Origin: Oscillospiraceae bacterium
Lineage (GTDB): Bacteria; Bacillota; Clostridia; Oscillospirales; Oscillospiraceae
Length of the DNA: 64,000 bases
Assembly: GCA_910575505.1 (NCBI GenBank)
Contig: CAJTFK010000007.1
Span: forward strand, 62,001 to 126,000
Reading direction: 5' to 3'
The stretch's first letter is position 1. Every line of letters begins with the position of its first letter. The translations under genes and the position numbers were made by a program. Shown here piece after piece: positions 42,231 through 50,920 of the stretch. Below the pieces are notes generated by a model. That model saw only the letters and a list, made by a program, of their open reading frames with translations, was not told the DNA's origin and did not search any database.

Positions 42231-42486
42231 GTTCAGTAAAGTGAACAAAGGTGAAAATGTGCAAATTGCACGTTTTCGACCAGCGGACATGGGTCCGCTG
42301 ACGTGTGAAACACGCTTTATTCTCTTTATTCTCTATGAAGTCCAAACCATGGCCGCAAATGCGGCCATCTGCGGCGGCGTTTCGCCGCAGAGCTGAAAAG
42401 AACCGGCCGACTCTTTTCAACCTGTTTGACTATAAATGTGCGCTTTGCGCACCGGCAGGCCAAGGGCCGCCGGTTGAAAACCGGCC
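42231..42486. repeat. palindrome array upstream of the terminase genes
   Basis: At least seven separate stems in 256 bases: GTTCA/TGAAC (42231-42246), GAAAATGTGC/GCACGTTTTC (42253-42277), CAGCGGAC-ATGG-GTCCGCTG (42281-42300), CGTGT/ACACG (42302-42314), ATGGCCGC-AAAT-GCGGCCAT (42349-42368), CTGCGGCG/CGCCGCAG (42369-42390), GTGCGC-TTT-GCGCAC (42438-42452) and GCCGGTT-GAA-AACCGGC (42469-42485). The stems are unrelated to each other in sequence. Confidence 0.75.
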
Positions 42487-42532
42487 AACTGCCAGTTTTC
42501 AACTTTACTGACTACATAAGGAGGGTGAGAGC

Positions 42533-42988
42533 ATGAAGGGGAGAGACGGGGCCTTTTGCAGGGCCTATCTCCGGACCATGGACCCGGAGCGGGCGGCGGC
42601 GGAGAGCGGCCAGACCGACGGCTACGGCGCTCTGGAGCGGGAGCCGGTACGGGACCGGCTGGAGCAGATGCGGGAGACCGCCGCGGGACAGCTCCGGCGG
42701 GAGGATGTGGTGCGGCGGCTGGCGCAGCTGGCCTTCGGACGGGCCAACGACGCCGCTTTGCTGGCGCTGCACCCCCAGGAGGCCGATCCGGCGGCATTGG
42801 ACCTCTCCGCCGTGACGGAGCTGCGGGTGACGGACAAGGGGGGCGTGGAAGTGAAGCTGGCGGACCGGGTGCGGGCCCTTGAAAGCCTGTACAATCTGCT
42901 GGACACCGGCGGGGAGGAGGCCCAGGCGCTTTACAGCGCTCTGGAGAGCGCCGGGAGAGAACTGGGAGAGGAGTGGGACAACGGGTAA
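42533..42988 (+). CDS. phage terminase small subunit
   Basis: 151 residues preceded by AAGGAGGG. An N-terminal helix-turn-helix region (GAFCRAYLRTMDPERAAAES) and a C-terminal VKLADRVRALESLYNLL segment match PBSX/SPP1-type small terminases, which bind the pac site and feed DNA to the large subunit. It opens the phage module. Confidence 0.8.
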   Translation: MKGRDGAFCRAYLRTMDPERAAAESGQTDGYGALEREPVRDRLEQMRETAAGQLRREDVVRRLAQLAFGRANDAALLALHPQEADPAALDLSAVTELRVTDKGGVEVKLADRVRALESLYNLLDTGGEEAQALYSALESAGRELGEEWDNG

Positions 42989-44252
42989 GGGAACAACCAT
43001 CCGGTTCTCCCGGCAGCAGCTGCGGGTGATGACCTGGTGGCGGTCGGGACAGTGGGATGCTGTTATCTGCGACGGAGCGGTGCGGAGCGGGAAAACCTTT
43101 GCGATGGGTTTGTCCTTCTTCCTCTGGGCCCAGGCCAGATTCAGCGGAAGACAGTTCGGGCTGTGCGGCAAGACCATCGCCTCGCTGCGGCGGAATCTGC
43201 TGGCGGAACTGACGCCCTGCCTCGAGAGGCTGGGAATGCGGATTCAGGAAAAACGGTCGGAAAATCTGCTGACCGTCCGCTACAACGGACACGAGAACCG
43301 CTTTCTGCTCTTCGGGGGCCGGGACGAGTCCAGCGCGGACCTGATTCAGGGCAGCACCCTGGCGGGGGTGCTGCTGGACGAGGCGGCACTGATGCCCAGG
43401 TCCTTTGTGGAGCAGGCCATTGCCCGGTGCAGCGTGGAGGGAAGCCGGCTCTGGTTCAGCTGTAATCCGGAAGGACCGGGACACTGGTTCTATCAGGAGT
43501 GGATTTTGAAGGCGGAGGAGCGCCGGGCCCTGCGGCTCCACTTCACCATGGAGGACAACCCCTCTCTGTCGGACCGGGTGCGCCGGCGCTATCAGCGGGC
43601 CTATTCCGGGACCTTCTACCGGCGGTTTGTGCTGGGGGAGTGGTGCGCCGCCCAGGGGCTTGTCTACGGCTTCTTCAACCCGGCGCGGGACGCGGAGGAC
43701 CCGCCGGAAGGGCCCTTTGAGGAGTGGCGCATCTCCGTGGACTACGGGACGGTGAATCCCGCGTCCTTCGGACTGTGGGGACTGCGGGACGGCGTGTGGT
43801 ACCGGACGGCGGAATACTATTACGATTCCCGGAGGGCCGGACAGCAGAAGACCGATGAGGAATATGCCGACGAGCTCCAGAAGCTGGCGGCGGGGCGGAG
43901 CATCCGGCGGGTCATTGCGGACCCCTCGGCGGCCAGCTTCATCGAGACGCTGCGGCGGCGGGGCTTCACCGTGGTCCGGGCCAGCAACGACGTGGCCGAC
44001 GGCATCCGGGTGACGGCGGACCTTCTGAGACGGCGGCGGCTGGTCATCTGCCGGGGCTGCCGGGACTGTCTGCGGGAAATCAGCCTGTACAGCTGGGACG
44101 AGCGGGGGGACCGGGACACCCCCCGGAAGCGGGACGACCACGCCATGGACGAGCTGCGCTACTTCGCCATGGACATGGCGGGAGAGGGCCGGGGCGGCTT
44201 CGCCGCCGCCAGCGTGGAGCGGGCGGGAGAGGAAGCCCGGTGGTTCGTGTGA
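42981..44252 (+). CDS. phage terminase large subunit
   Basis: The ATPase-nuclease that packages DNA. Walker A is DGAVRSGKTFAMGLS, Walker B GVLLDEAALMP, and the nuclease acidic residues are in VDYGTVNPASFGLWG and the late RDDHAMDELRYF. The protein should begin just before TTIRFSRQQLRVMTWW, but no ATG, GTG or TTG lies there in frame. I give an ACG at 42981, seven bases after AGGAG, as the nominal start; ATG 43029 lacks a ribosome site and would cut a conserved segment. Confidence 0.85.
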   Translation, partial: TGKGTTIRFSRQQLRVMTWWRSGQWDAVICDGAVRSGKTFAMGLSFFLWAQARFSGRQFGLCGKTIASLRRNLLAELTPCLERLGMRIQEKRSENLLTVRYNGHENRFLLFGGRDESSADLIQGSTLAGVLLDEAALMPRSFVEQAIARCSVEGSRLWFSCNPEGPGHWFYQEWILKAEERRALRLHFTMEDNPSLSDRVRRRYQRAYSGTFYRRFVLGEWCAAQGLVYGFFNPARDAEDPPEGPFEEWRISVDYGTVNPASFGLWGLRDGVWYRTAEYYYDSRRAGQQKTDEEYADELQKLAAGRSIRRVIADPSAASFIETLRRRGFTVVRASNDVADGIRVTADLLRRRRLVICRGCRDCLREISLYSWDERGDRDTPRKRDDHAMDELRYFAMDMAGEGRGGFAAASVERAGEEARWFV

Positions 44253-44280
44253 GGGAGAACAGAAAGGAGATGAGAAAACG

Positions 44281-45426
44281 GTGCGCTGGCTGAAAAAACG
44301 GCAGGATCCAAGGGCCGCCGCCGCTCAGCTGCGGGAGAGCAGCCGCCACCCCTTTGGGCTGCTGCGGGACTGCGGGCCCCTGAGCCGGGGGGAAATCCGC
44401 CTCTACCGGGCGGTGCGGGAGGCGGTGCCGGCGGTGGACGCCGCCATCTACAAGCTTATCCGCATGACCGGCGGCGTGACGGCGGCCTGCGGCGACCGGC
44501 AGGCGGAAGCGGAGCTGAACGAGTTTCTGCGGACTGTGCCGGCGGGACGGGGACAGGCGGGAATCAACGCCTTTTTGGACTGCTACCTGGATGCTCTGCT
44601 GACCTGCGGGCGGGCCATCGGGGAAATCGTGCCGGCGGCGGGAAACCGGGACATCGCCGCCCTGGTCTGCGGGCGGGTGGAGGACATCGAGATTCGGGAG
44701 GGGGACAGCCCCCTGGACTTCACCATCTACGGCCCCGGCGAGACGGGACAGATGGAGGCGCTGCCCTATCAGGAGCTGCTGCTGTTCACGCCGCTGAACC
44801 CGGAGACGGGGAACCCCTGCGGCGTGTCGCTGCTGCGGTCCCTGCCCTTCATGGCGGATATCCTGATGAAAATCTACCACACCATCGGCGTCAACTGGGA
44901 GCGCTGCGGAAACATGCGCTTTGCCGTGACGTGCAGAAACAGCGAGGGCGACGCCGCCCAGCGGGGGCGGATGCTGGCCGGGGAGTGGTCCCGGGCCATG
45001 GAGGACACCAGAAACGGCAGCGTCCGGGATTTCGTGGCCGTGGGAGACGTGGACATCAAGGTCATCGGCGCAGACGCGCCCCTGCTGGACAGTCAGGTAC
45101 CGGTGCGGCAGATTCTGGAGCAGATCGTGTCCAAAACCGGCATCCCGCCCTTTATGCTGGGGCTGAGCTGGAATTCCACCGAGCGCATGAGCGCCCAGCA
45201 GGCGGATCTGCTGACCACGGAAATCACCGCCATCCGCAGGACCCTGACGCCGGCGGTGGAACGGGTCTGCCGGCTGTGGCTGCGGATGCACGGCTATGCC
45301 TGCGGATTTGAGGCGGTATGGGACGACATCAATCTGCAGGACCAGGTGGAGGAGGCCCGGGCGGCGCTCTACCGGGAGCAGGCCAGAAAGCTGAAGCTGG
45401 AGAACGACCGGGCGGAGGAGTCTTGA
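44281..45426 (+). CDS. phage portal protein
   Basis: 381 residues from GTG 44281 (AAGGAGATG upstream). RAVREAVPAVDAAIYKLIRM at the N terminus, GRAIGEIVP, and the C-terminal IVSKTGIPPFMLGLSWNSTE with a helix ending in a charged tail match portals of Clostridial PBSX-like phages. It forms the dodecameric DNA channel at one capsid vertex. Confidence 0.85.
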   Translation: MRWLKKRQDPRAAAAQLRESSRHPFGLLRDCGPLSRGEIRLYRAVREAVPAVDAAIYKLIRMTGGVTAACGDRQAEAELNEFLRTVPAGRGQAGINAFLDCYLDALLTCGRAIGEIVPAAGNRDIAALVCGRVEDIEIREGDSPLDFTIYGPGETGQMEALPYQELLLFTPLNPETGNPCGVSLLRSLPFMADILMKIYHTIGVNWERCGNMRFAVTCRNSEGDAAQRGRMLAGEWSRAMEDTRNGSVRDFVAVGDVDIKVIGADAPLLDSQVPVRQILEQIVSKTGIPPFMLGLSWNSTERMSAQQADLLTTEITAIRRTLTPAVERVCRLWLRMHGYACGFEAVWDDINLQDQVEEARAALYREQARKLKLENDRAEES

Positions 45427-45496
45427 GACTCCGGACGGAAGAGGCCGGACAGCTGAAAGGGGAAACCGGGAAAAATGTGAGAAAGAGGAGACGGAT

Positions 45497-46345
45497 ATGG
45501 CGGACGTGACAAGAGAGGACATGGAGCAGATCAACCGCCTGGCCAGGGCGGAGCTGAAGCCGGAACAGGTTTACACCTTCACCCTGCGCCTGTGTGACAA
45601 CGAGGTGGACCGGGATTATGAGCGCTTCGACGGGGAGGCCCTGGAAGGACTGGGGCGGCTGCTGCTGGGAAAGAGCGGCATCTTTGACCACCAGTGGACC
45701 GCCCGGGGCCAGGCGGCCCGTATCTACCGGACCGAGGTGGTGGAGGAACCGGCCAGGACCACGGCGGCGGGCGACGGCTGCCGCTGGCTGAAGGGCTGGG
45801 CCTATCTGCTGCGGACGGAGAAAAACGCGGACCTCATCGCTGAAATCGAGGGGGGCATCAAAAAGGAGGTCAGCGTTGGATGCAGCATGGGCAGAAGCGT
45901 CTGTTCCGTCTGCGGCGCTGAAGACGGAAGCTGCCGGCACGTGCGGGGGCAGGTCTACGGCGGGAAGCTGTGCTACTTCGAGCTGAGAGAGCCCAGGGAC
46001 GCCTATGAGTGGTCTTTCGTGGCGGTGCCTGCTCAGAGAGGCGCGGGGGTGCTGAAGCGCTTCCGTCAGGCGGGGGAGGGGGACCTCCTTCTGCAAAAGC
46101 AGGCGGAGCTGGGACGGAAATACCTCCGGGAGCTGCGGCGGGAGGTGGCGCGCCTGGCCATGCTGGCGGACGACGGGCCGGAGGGCCGGGTCTTCGCCGG
46201 GGCGGCGGAGCGAATGGAGGAACCGGAGCTGCTGGAGCTGAAAAAGGCCTTTGAGATACGGGCGGCCCGGCGCTTCCCCGTACCCCCTCAGCTGCGGCGG
46301 CGGGAGCCGGCGGAGCGGGAGAGGGACGAGGCGTTTCTGGTTTAA
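45497..46345 (+). CDS. putative prohead protease / phage head maturation protein
   Basis: 282 residues. GIFDHQWTARGQAARIYRTE supplies a candidate catalytic histidine and KKEVSVGCSMGRS a candidate serine, as in S78-type prohead proteases. A CxxCG...CxH cluster (SVCSVCGAEDGSCRHVRG) follows and may bind zinc; DAYEWSFVAVPAQRGAG is characteristic of relatives. The C-terminal third is helical and could act as scaffold. Its position between portal and capsid agrees. Confidence 0.7.
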   Translation: MADVTREDMEQINRLARAELKPEQVYTFTLRLCDNEVDRDYERFDGEALEGLGRLLLGKSGIFDHQWTARGQAARIYRTEVVEEPARTTAAGDGCRWLKGWAYLLRTEKNADLIAEIEGGIKKEVSVGCSMGRSVCSVCGAEDGSCRHVRGQVYGGKLCYFELREPRDAYEWSFVAVPAQRGAGVLKRFRQAGEGDLLLQKQAELGRKYLRELRREVARLAMLADDGPEGRVFAGAAERMEEPELLELKKAFEIRAARRFPVPPQLRRREPAERERDEAFLV

Positions 46346-46451
46346 TCGGAGGGGAAGCGGCGGCGGGAAGGGGGATTTTGCGTCGGGGCGGGAAATGGCC
46401 TGGTCAGGGGACCAGGACCCACAGGGTGTTCTGGCGGTATCGTCAGCACAG

Positions 46452-46589
46452 TTGAAAATCGGTAGATACCGATTTTCAAACAGCGGCGGGGCCGCCGGCG
46501 GGTAAGGCAAAAACCCCTTGTGCCGGCTATGAAGTCCACTGCACTTGTTGAAAAGAAGCTGATGCTTCTTTTCAACTGCGGTGACTATA
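46452..46589. repeat. palindrome array with family C hairpin inside the phage module
   Basis: Two perfect 13-bp stems: TTGAAAATCGGTA-GA-TACCGATTTTCAA (46452-46479) and GTTGAAAAGAAGC-TGAT-GCTTCTTTTCAAC (46547-46576), the second followed by TGCGGTGACTATA (46577-46589). This is the only long gap (274 bases) in the capsid half of the module. Confidence 0.8.
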
Positions 46590-46619
46590 GATCAGAGAAG
46601 ACGGAAAAGGAGGACGAGC

Positions 46620-46964
46620 ATGAGCGGAAATCATTCATTTGAGGGAATCGGGCAGTGGTCGGCCACCTTCGCCTGCGACGGCGTGCAGGCGGGGCAGGTG
46701 GTGAAAATCAGCGGCGGCGGCACCGTGGCGCCCTGCGCCGCCGGGGAGGACTTCTGCGGCGTGGCCCTGACGGCGGGCCGGGACGGCAGGGCCTGCGCCG
46801 TGGCCCTGGGGGGCATGGTGACGGCGGCCTTTACGGGAACCGCGCCGGCCCTGGGCTGGACCGGTCTGGCCGCCGACGGCAGGGGCGGCGTCCAGGCCGC
46901 GGACAGCGGACGGAAGTATCTGGTGGCGGACACGGACGGCGAAACCGTGACCTTTGTACTGTGA
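46620..46964 (+). CDS. capsid decoration-like small head protein (DUF2190-like)
   Basis: 114 residues from ATG 46620 with AAAGGAGGAC upstream. The sequence is a glycine/alanine-rich series of short strands (GVQAGQVVKISGGGTVAPCA, FCGVALTAGRDGRACAVALG) as in DUF2190 decoration proteins that cap capsid three-fold sites. It lies just before the major capsid gene. Confidence 0.65.
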   Translation: MSGNHSFEGIGQWSATFACDGVQAGQVVKISGGGTVAPCAAGEDFCGVALTAGRDGRACAVALGGMVTAAFTGTAPALGWTGLAADGRGGVQAADSGRKYLVADTDGETVTFVL

Positions 46965-46978
46965 GGAGGGACGCATAT

Positions 46979-47992
46979 ATGAGCTATCATTATGAGAACG
47001 TGAGACTGGAAAAGGGCATGTATGGCCGCAGCGGATGCAGCTTTGCCCGGACGCTGGAGGAGCTGGACCCCAGCGAGGCCTATCAGGGCACCCCGCTGGA
47101 GGGAATGGACGCCTTTCAGCGGCAGCTGAAGCGCTTTGACATCCATGTGAAGGGGCCGGGGAGCGACCAGGTGGAAAAGTTTTTCCACACCACCGAGTCC
47201 GCCGTGCTGTTCCCCGAGTTCGTGTCCCGCGTGGTGCGCCAGGGACTGGAGGAGGAGGGCATCCTGCCCCACATCACCGCCGTGACCACCCGGTTTGACG
47301 GGATGGATTACCGGTCCATCGCCTCCGTCCCCACCGAGGAGGAAAAACAGCTCCGCCGGGTGGAGGAGGGGGCCCAGATTCCCAGGACCACTCTGCGGAC
47401 CCAGGAGAACCTGGTGCGGCTCCACAAGCGGGGGCGGATGCTGGTGGCCTCCTATGAGGCCATCCGCTTCCAGCGGCTGGACCTCTTCTCCGTGATGCTG
47501 CGGCAGATCGGCGCTTACATCGGGCGGATGCATCTCCAGGACGCCATTGAGGTGCTGCGGAACGGCGACGGCAACCAGAACCCGGCGGAGGTGATTCGCC
47601 CGGCGGGCAAGGCGCTGAGCTATGAGGCGCTTCTGGATTTCTGGAGCCGCTTCGACCCCTATTCCATGAACACGCTGCTGGTGAGCGGGGACATGATGCT
47701 GGCCATGCTGAAGCTGCCGGAGTTCCAGAACCCCCTGACGGGGCTGAACTTCCAGGGCACCGGCGCGCTGACCACCCCCCTGGGGGCCCGGCTGCTGCGC
47801 TCCTCCGCCATGCCGGCGGGCACCCTCATCGGTCTGGACAAGCACTATGCTCTGGAGCAGGTTTCGGGCAGCGAGATTCTGGTGGAATACGACAAGCTCA
47901 TTGACCGGCAGCTGGAGCGGGCGGCCATTACCTCCATCTCCGGCTTCGCCAAGCTGTTTCCCGGGGCCTCCAAGGTGCTGGTGCTGTCCTGA
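46979..47992 (+). CDS. phage major capsid protein
   Basis: 337 residues from ATG 46979. The layout is HK97-like or encapsulin-like: an N-terminal arm, GSDQVEKFFHTTESAVLFPE, a long helix region with QEDNLVRL-type charged repeats, and a C-terminal domain ending ITSISGFAKLFPGASKVLVLS. Its size and place after the decoration gene make it the main shell subunit. Its stop overlaps the next start. Confidence 0.8.
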   Translation: MSYHYENVRLEKGMYGRSGCSFARTLEELDPSEAYQGTPLEGMDAFQRQLKRFDIHVKGPGSDQVEKFFHTTESAVLFPEFVSRVVRQGLEEEGILPHITAVTTRFDGMDYRSIASVPTEEEKQLRRVEEGAQIPRTTLRTQENLVRLHKRGRMLVASYEAIRFQRLDLFSVMLRQIGAYIGRMHLQDAIEVLRNGDGNQNPAEVIRPAGKALSYEALLDFWSRFDPYSMNTLLVSGDMMLAMLKLPEFQNPLTGLNFQGTGALTTPLGARLLRSSAMPAGTLIGLDKHYALEQVSGSEILVEYDKLIDRQLERAAITSISGFAKLFPGASKVLVLS

Positions 47993-48351
47993 TGGAGGAG
48001 CGTATTCTGGAAATGGCCCGGACACTGTCCGGGGCCGGGGAGGCGGATCTGCCGGCGCTGGCGCTGCTCTGCGCCGCGGCCCAGGCCTGCTGGGAGAGCC
48101 GCCTGCCCCGGGAGACAACGGCGGAGGACTGCGGCCCTGCCTTTCTCTGCGCCGCCGCCTGCACCGCCGCCGCCGACTTTATGGCGGGACAGGGGACCGC
48201 AGCATCCTTCACCGCCGGGGACATCTCCGTCAAGGGCCCGGGGGGAGGGGAGCGGCAGGCCGCCGCCCGGAGTCTGGAGCGGACGGCGGAACGGCTGATG
48301 TCCCCCTGCGTTTTGCCGGGAGACCTGTTTTTGAAGGGGGTCCGGGGATGA
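47992..48351 (+). CDS. phage head-tail connector (adaptor)-like protein
   Basis: 119 mainly helical, alanine-rich residues; the start overlaps the capsid stop by one base and its stop overlaps the next ATG. Helical adaptors of similar length directly follow the capsid in PBSX-like modules. No motif by itself identifies it; the call rests on position and fold type. Confidence 0.6.
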   Translation: MEERILEMARTLSGAGEADLPALALLCAAAQACWESRLPRETTAEDCGPAFLCAAACTAAADFMAGQGTAASFTAGDISVKGPGGGERQAAARSLERTAERLMSPCVLPGDLFLKGVRG

Positions 48352-48674
48352 CGGGACAGGTGGAGGCCATTCTGGAGCGATGGGGCCAGACGGCGGAGCT
48401 GTGCCGGGAGGGGCGGCGGCAGACCGTCCGGGCCTTTATCCAGCCGGTGCGGGAGCGGGACGAGGTCTGCCCGGAGGCAGAAACCCCTCTGGGACGGCTG
48501 GACGGGCGGCTGTGGCTCTATCTGGGCCGGGCGGCGGCGGAGACCGGGGACACGGTGGTCTGGAACGGGACGGCGTTCCGGGTCCGGAGCGGACGGCCCC
48601 TGTACATCGGCGGGGCGCTGAGCCACTGGCGGGCCGTGCTGGAGCGGGAGAGGGAAACGGTATGCGGGAACTGA
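48348..48674 (+). CDS. phage head completion / stopper-like protein
   Basis: 108 residues. Beta-rich pattern (VRAFIQPVRERDE, GRLWLYLGRAAAETGDTVVW, FRVRSGRPLYIGGALSHWRA) seen in head-closure proteins that occupy the second place after the capsid. It overlaps its neighbours on both sides. Moderate confidence from gene order. Confidence 0.6.
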   Translation: MTGQVEAILERWGQTAELCREGRRQTVRAFIQPVRERDEVCPEAETPLGRLDGRLWLYLGRAAAETGDTVVWNGTAFRVRSGRPLYIGGALSHWRAVLERERETVCGN

Positions 48675-49153
48675 CACAAATCCGGGACGCGGTGATAGAA
48701 GCGCTGCGGCAGGCGGGACTGACGGCGGAGGCCGCTTTTCCCGACCGGGCGGCGGGGAAGTATCCGGGGGCTGTGGCCACGGTGGCCGTAGGCGCCGCCG
48801 AGGGAAAGGCCCTGGGCTTCTGCGGCTATCTGGGAGAGCTGCGGGACGGCAGCGGCAGGACCCATGAGCTCTACGGAAAGCGCCTGACAGGCGCTGTCAC
48901 CGTGGAGCTCCGGGCGGAGCGGGCGGCGGACTGCGAGGCGGGAACGGAAGCCGCCTCCGCCGCTCTGCTGGAGGGTCTGCCTGAGGGCATCCGGCCCGGC
49001 GAGCTCCGCTGGGAGGGCCTGGCCTGGGAGAGGACGACGGGAATGTTCCTCCGGCGGGGACAGCTTGGCTGTGAGGCGCTGTTCCTGGCCCAGGCGGAGG
49101 AGGACGGAGGGGTATTTTTGGACTTTCAGCTGAAAGGGGTTTTGAGAGCTTGA
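48662..49153 (+). CDS. phage tail terminator/completion-like protein
   Basis: 163 residues. An N-terminal helix MRELTQIRDAVIEALRQAG, a strand-rich middle and EAGTEAASAALLEGLPEGIR resemble minor tail proteins that end the tail tube in myophage modules. It directly precedes the sheath gene with a four-base overlap. Confidence 0.55.
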   Translation: MRELTQIRDAVIEALRQAGLTAEAAFPDRAAGKYPGAVATVAVGAAEGKALGFCGYLGELRDGSGRTHELYGKRLTGAVTVELRAERAADCEAGTEAASAALLEGLPEGIRPGELRWEGLAWERTTGMFLRRGQLGCEALFLAQAEEDGGVFLDFQLKGVLRA

Positions 49154-50205
49154 AGGAAATGGTGCATGAGAGGCCGGGGGTTTATTCCGTGTATGACACC
49201 TCGGCGGCGGTCTCCGGGGGCCGGGCGGCCAGAATCGTCGGCGTGGCGGCCCGGGCCGCCCGGGGAGACGTGGGCGTGCCGGTGACGGTGACGGGCTATG
49301 CCGCAGGCGTGTCCGTCTTCGGCGAGGACCAGAGCATGAGCGCCCTGCTGCGGCTGCTGTTCACTGCCGGGGCCGGAGCGGTGACGGCGGTCCGGGTAGC
49401 GGACGGAGGGAGTCTTGAGGACTATCAGGAGGCCTTTGACGCCCTGGAGAAGAAGGACGTTCAGATTGTCGTCTGCGACAGCGCCCAGACAGAGGTGCAG
49501 CAGGCGCTGCGGACGGCGGTGGAGAGCGCCTCCGCCGTCCGGCGGGAGCGCATCGCCGTGGTGGGCGGCGACGGCGACAGCGTGGAGGAGCTGATCCGGC
49601 GGGCAAAGGAGCTGAACAGCGAGCGGGTGGTTCTGGTGGGGCCCGACGCCCTGGACAGCGGGGGAAACCGGCTCCCCGGCGTGTTCGCCGCGGCGGCGGC
49701 AGCGGCGGTGATCGCCGCGTCGGGGGACCCGGCGGTCCCCCTGAACGGCGCGGAAATCCGGGGGCTCTGCGGCCTCAGCGAGGACTATGACGACAACCAG
49801 ATTGACCTGCTGGTCCGGGGCGGCGTAACCCCGCTGGAGTGCGTGGGGGGCACGGTGTCCCCGGTGCGGGGCATTACCACCCGGACCGTCAGCGGCGGCG
49901 GGCCCGACGCCTCCTGGAGGGAGCTGACCACCATTCTGGTGGCGGACGACGTGATTCCGGCAGTGCGGGCGGCTCTGCGAAGCAAGTTCGTCCGGGGCAA
50001 GAACAACGCCAGGGGCCGGGCGGCCATCCGCTCCCAGGTCATCGTGGAGCTGGAACGGAAGCTGGCGGCGGAAATCATTGACGGCTATGACGAGGTGACG
50101 GTGCGTCCCTCGGAGGAGGACCCCACGGTGTGCCTGGTGGAGTTCGGTTTTTCCGTGGCCCACGGGCTGAATCAAATCCACCTGACGGTACACATCACGA
50201 TTTAA
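49150..50205 (+). CDS. phage tail sheath protein (XkdK-like)
   Basis: 351 residues; TTG 49150 overlaps the previous stop (ATG 49159 is the alternative). ERPGVYSVYDTSAAVSGGRA is the conserved sheath start, GSLEDYQEAFDALEKKDVQI lies in the variable domain, and KFVRGKNNARGRAAIRSQVI with VEFGFSVAHGLNQIHLTVHI forms the conserved C-terminal domain that locks neighbouring subunits. It proves a contractile-tail type. Confidence 0.88.
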   Translation: MKEMVHERPGVYSVYDTSAAVSGGRAARIVGVAARAARGDVGVPVTVTGYAAGVSVFGEDQSMSALLRLLFTAGAGAVTAVRVADGGSLEDYQEAFDALEKKDVQIVVCDSAQTEVQQALRTAVESASAVRRERIAVVGGDGDSVEELIRRAKELNSERVVLVGPDALDSGGNRLPGVFAAAAAAAVIAASGDPAVPLNGAEIRGLCGLSEDYDDNQIDLLVRGGVTPLECVGGTVSPVRGITTRTVSGGGPDASWRELTTILVADDVIPAVRAALRSKFVRGKNNARGRAAIRSQVIVELERKLAAEIIDGYDEVTVRPSEEDPTVCLVEFGFSVAHGLNQIHLTVHITI

Positions 50206-50217
50206 GGAGGACGGACT

Positions 50218-50601
50218 ATGACGGGATTTCCCACCAGCGCGGACATCTATCTGGAGATGGACGGGAAAAAGGTGGCGGTGGTGCAGAGCTACACCGCCCG
50301 GGCCACAAAATCCTCCCAGAGCGTGGAGGCCTTCGGCGAGAGCGAGCCGGTGGCCACCATCGAGGGGCAGAAGCAGTACACCCTGGAGCTGACCCGGCTC
50401 TACGCCACAGACAGCGCCGTTTCCGACGGCATCAACTTCCATGACCTGGCGGATTTCTCCCTGGTCATCTGCAAGCCGGACCGGCGCGTCATCTACAGCG
50501 GCTGCCAGTGGAGCGCCGTGCGGGAGGAAGGCCAGCTCAACGCCATGGTGGCGGAGAAGGTCACCGTGGTGGCGGCGAAGCGGATCGAGACCTCGGCATG
50601 A
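50218..50601 (+). CDS. phage tail tube protein (XkdM-like)
   Basis: 127 residues, the usual size for PBSX-type tube subunits. SADIYLEMDGKKVAVVQSYT at the start and FGESEPVATIEGQKQYTLEL in the middle are typical. It follows the sheath by 12 bases, with AAGGAGGAC. Confidence 0.85.
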   Translation: MTGFPTSADIYLEMDGKKVAVVQSYTARATKSSQSVEAFGESEPVATIEGQKQYTLELTRLYATDSAVSDGINFHDLADFSLVICKPDRRVIYSGCQWSAVREEGQLNAMVAEKVTVVAAKRIETSA

Positions 50602-50915
50602 GAGAGATCGACGAGCTGAGAGGGCTGACGGCAGGCCGGCTGCTGGAGCTGTGGAGAGAGGCCAGGGGCATTGGGGACCCCCTGGAACGGGTGCTGCTGT
50701 GCAACGTGCGCATCCTCATGGAGGCCTGCCGCTTCCAGGGGAAGCGGGTCTACGGCAGCGAGGCCGAGGCCCTGGCGGACCTGACGGGCCGGGAGATGGA
50801 ACGGCTGCTGCGGCGTCTGTCGGAGGGGGGCGGGGCCCCCGGGCCGGAGATGGAGGCAGAGGCCAAAAACCCCGGATTTGACCCGGCGCGCTTCCGGGTG
50901 CTGGAAGGAGCGTGA
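50598..50915 (+). CDS. phage tail assembly chaperone-like protein (XkdN position)
   Basis: 105 residues; the ATG overlaps the tube stop. Helical and acidic, with a FDPARFRVLEG end. In PBSX-like modules the gene between tube and tape measure is a chaperone that wraps the tape measure. Identification is by position; here no tape measure follows. Confidence 0.6.
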   Translation: MREIDELRGLTAGRLLELWREARGIGDPLERVLLCNVRILMEACRFQGKRVYGSEAEALADLTGREMERLLRRLSEGGGAPGPEMEAEAKNPGFDPARFRVLEGA

Positions 50916-50920
50916 GGACC

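Noticed and set aside
42231-42486. A CRISPR array upstream of the phage module
   Set aside because: The stems differ in sequence and there are no direct repeats with regular spacers; no cas genes are in the window.
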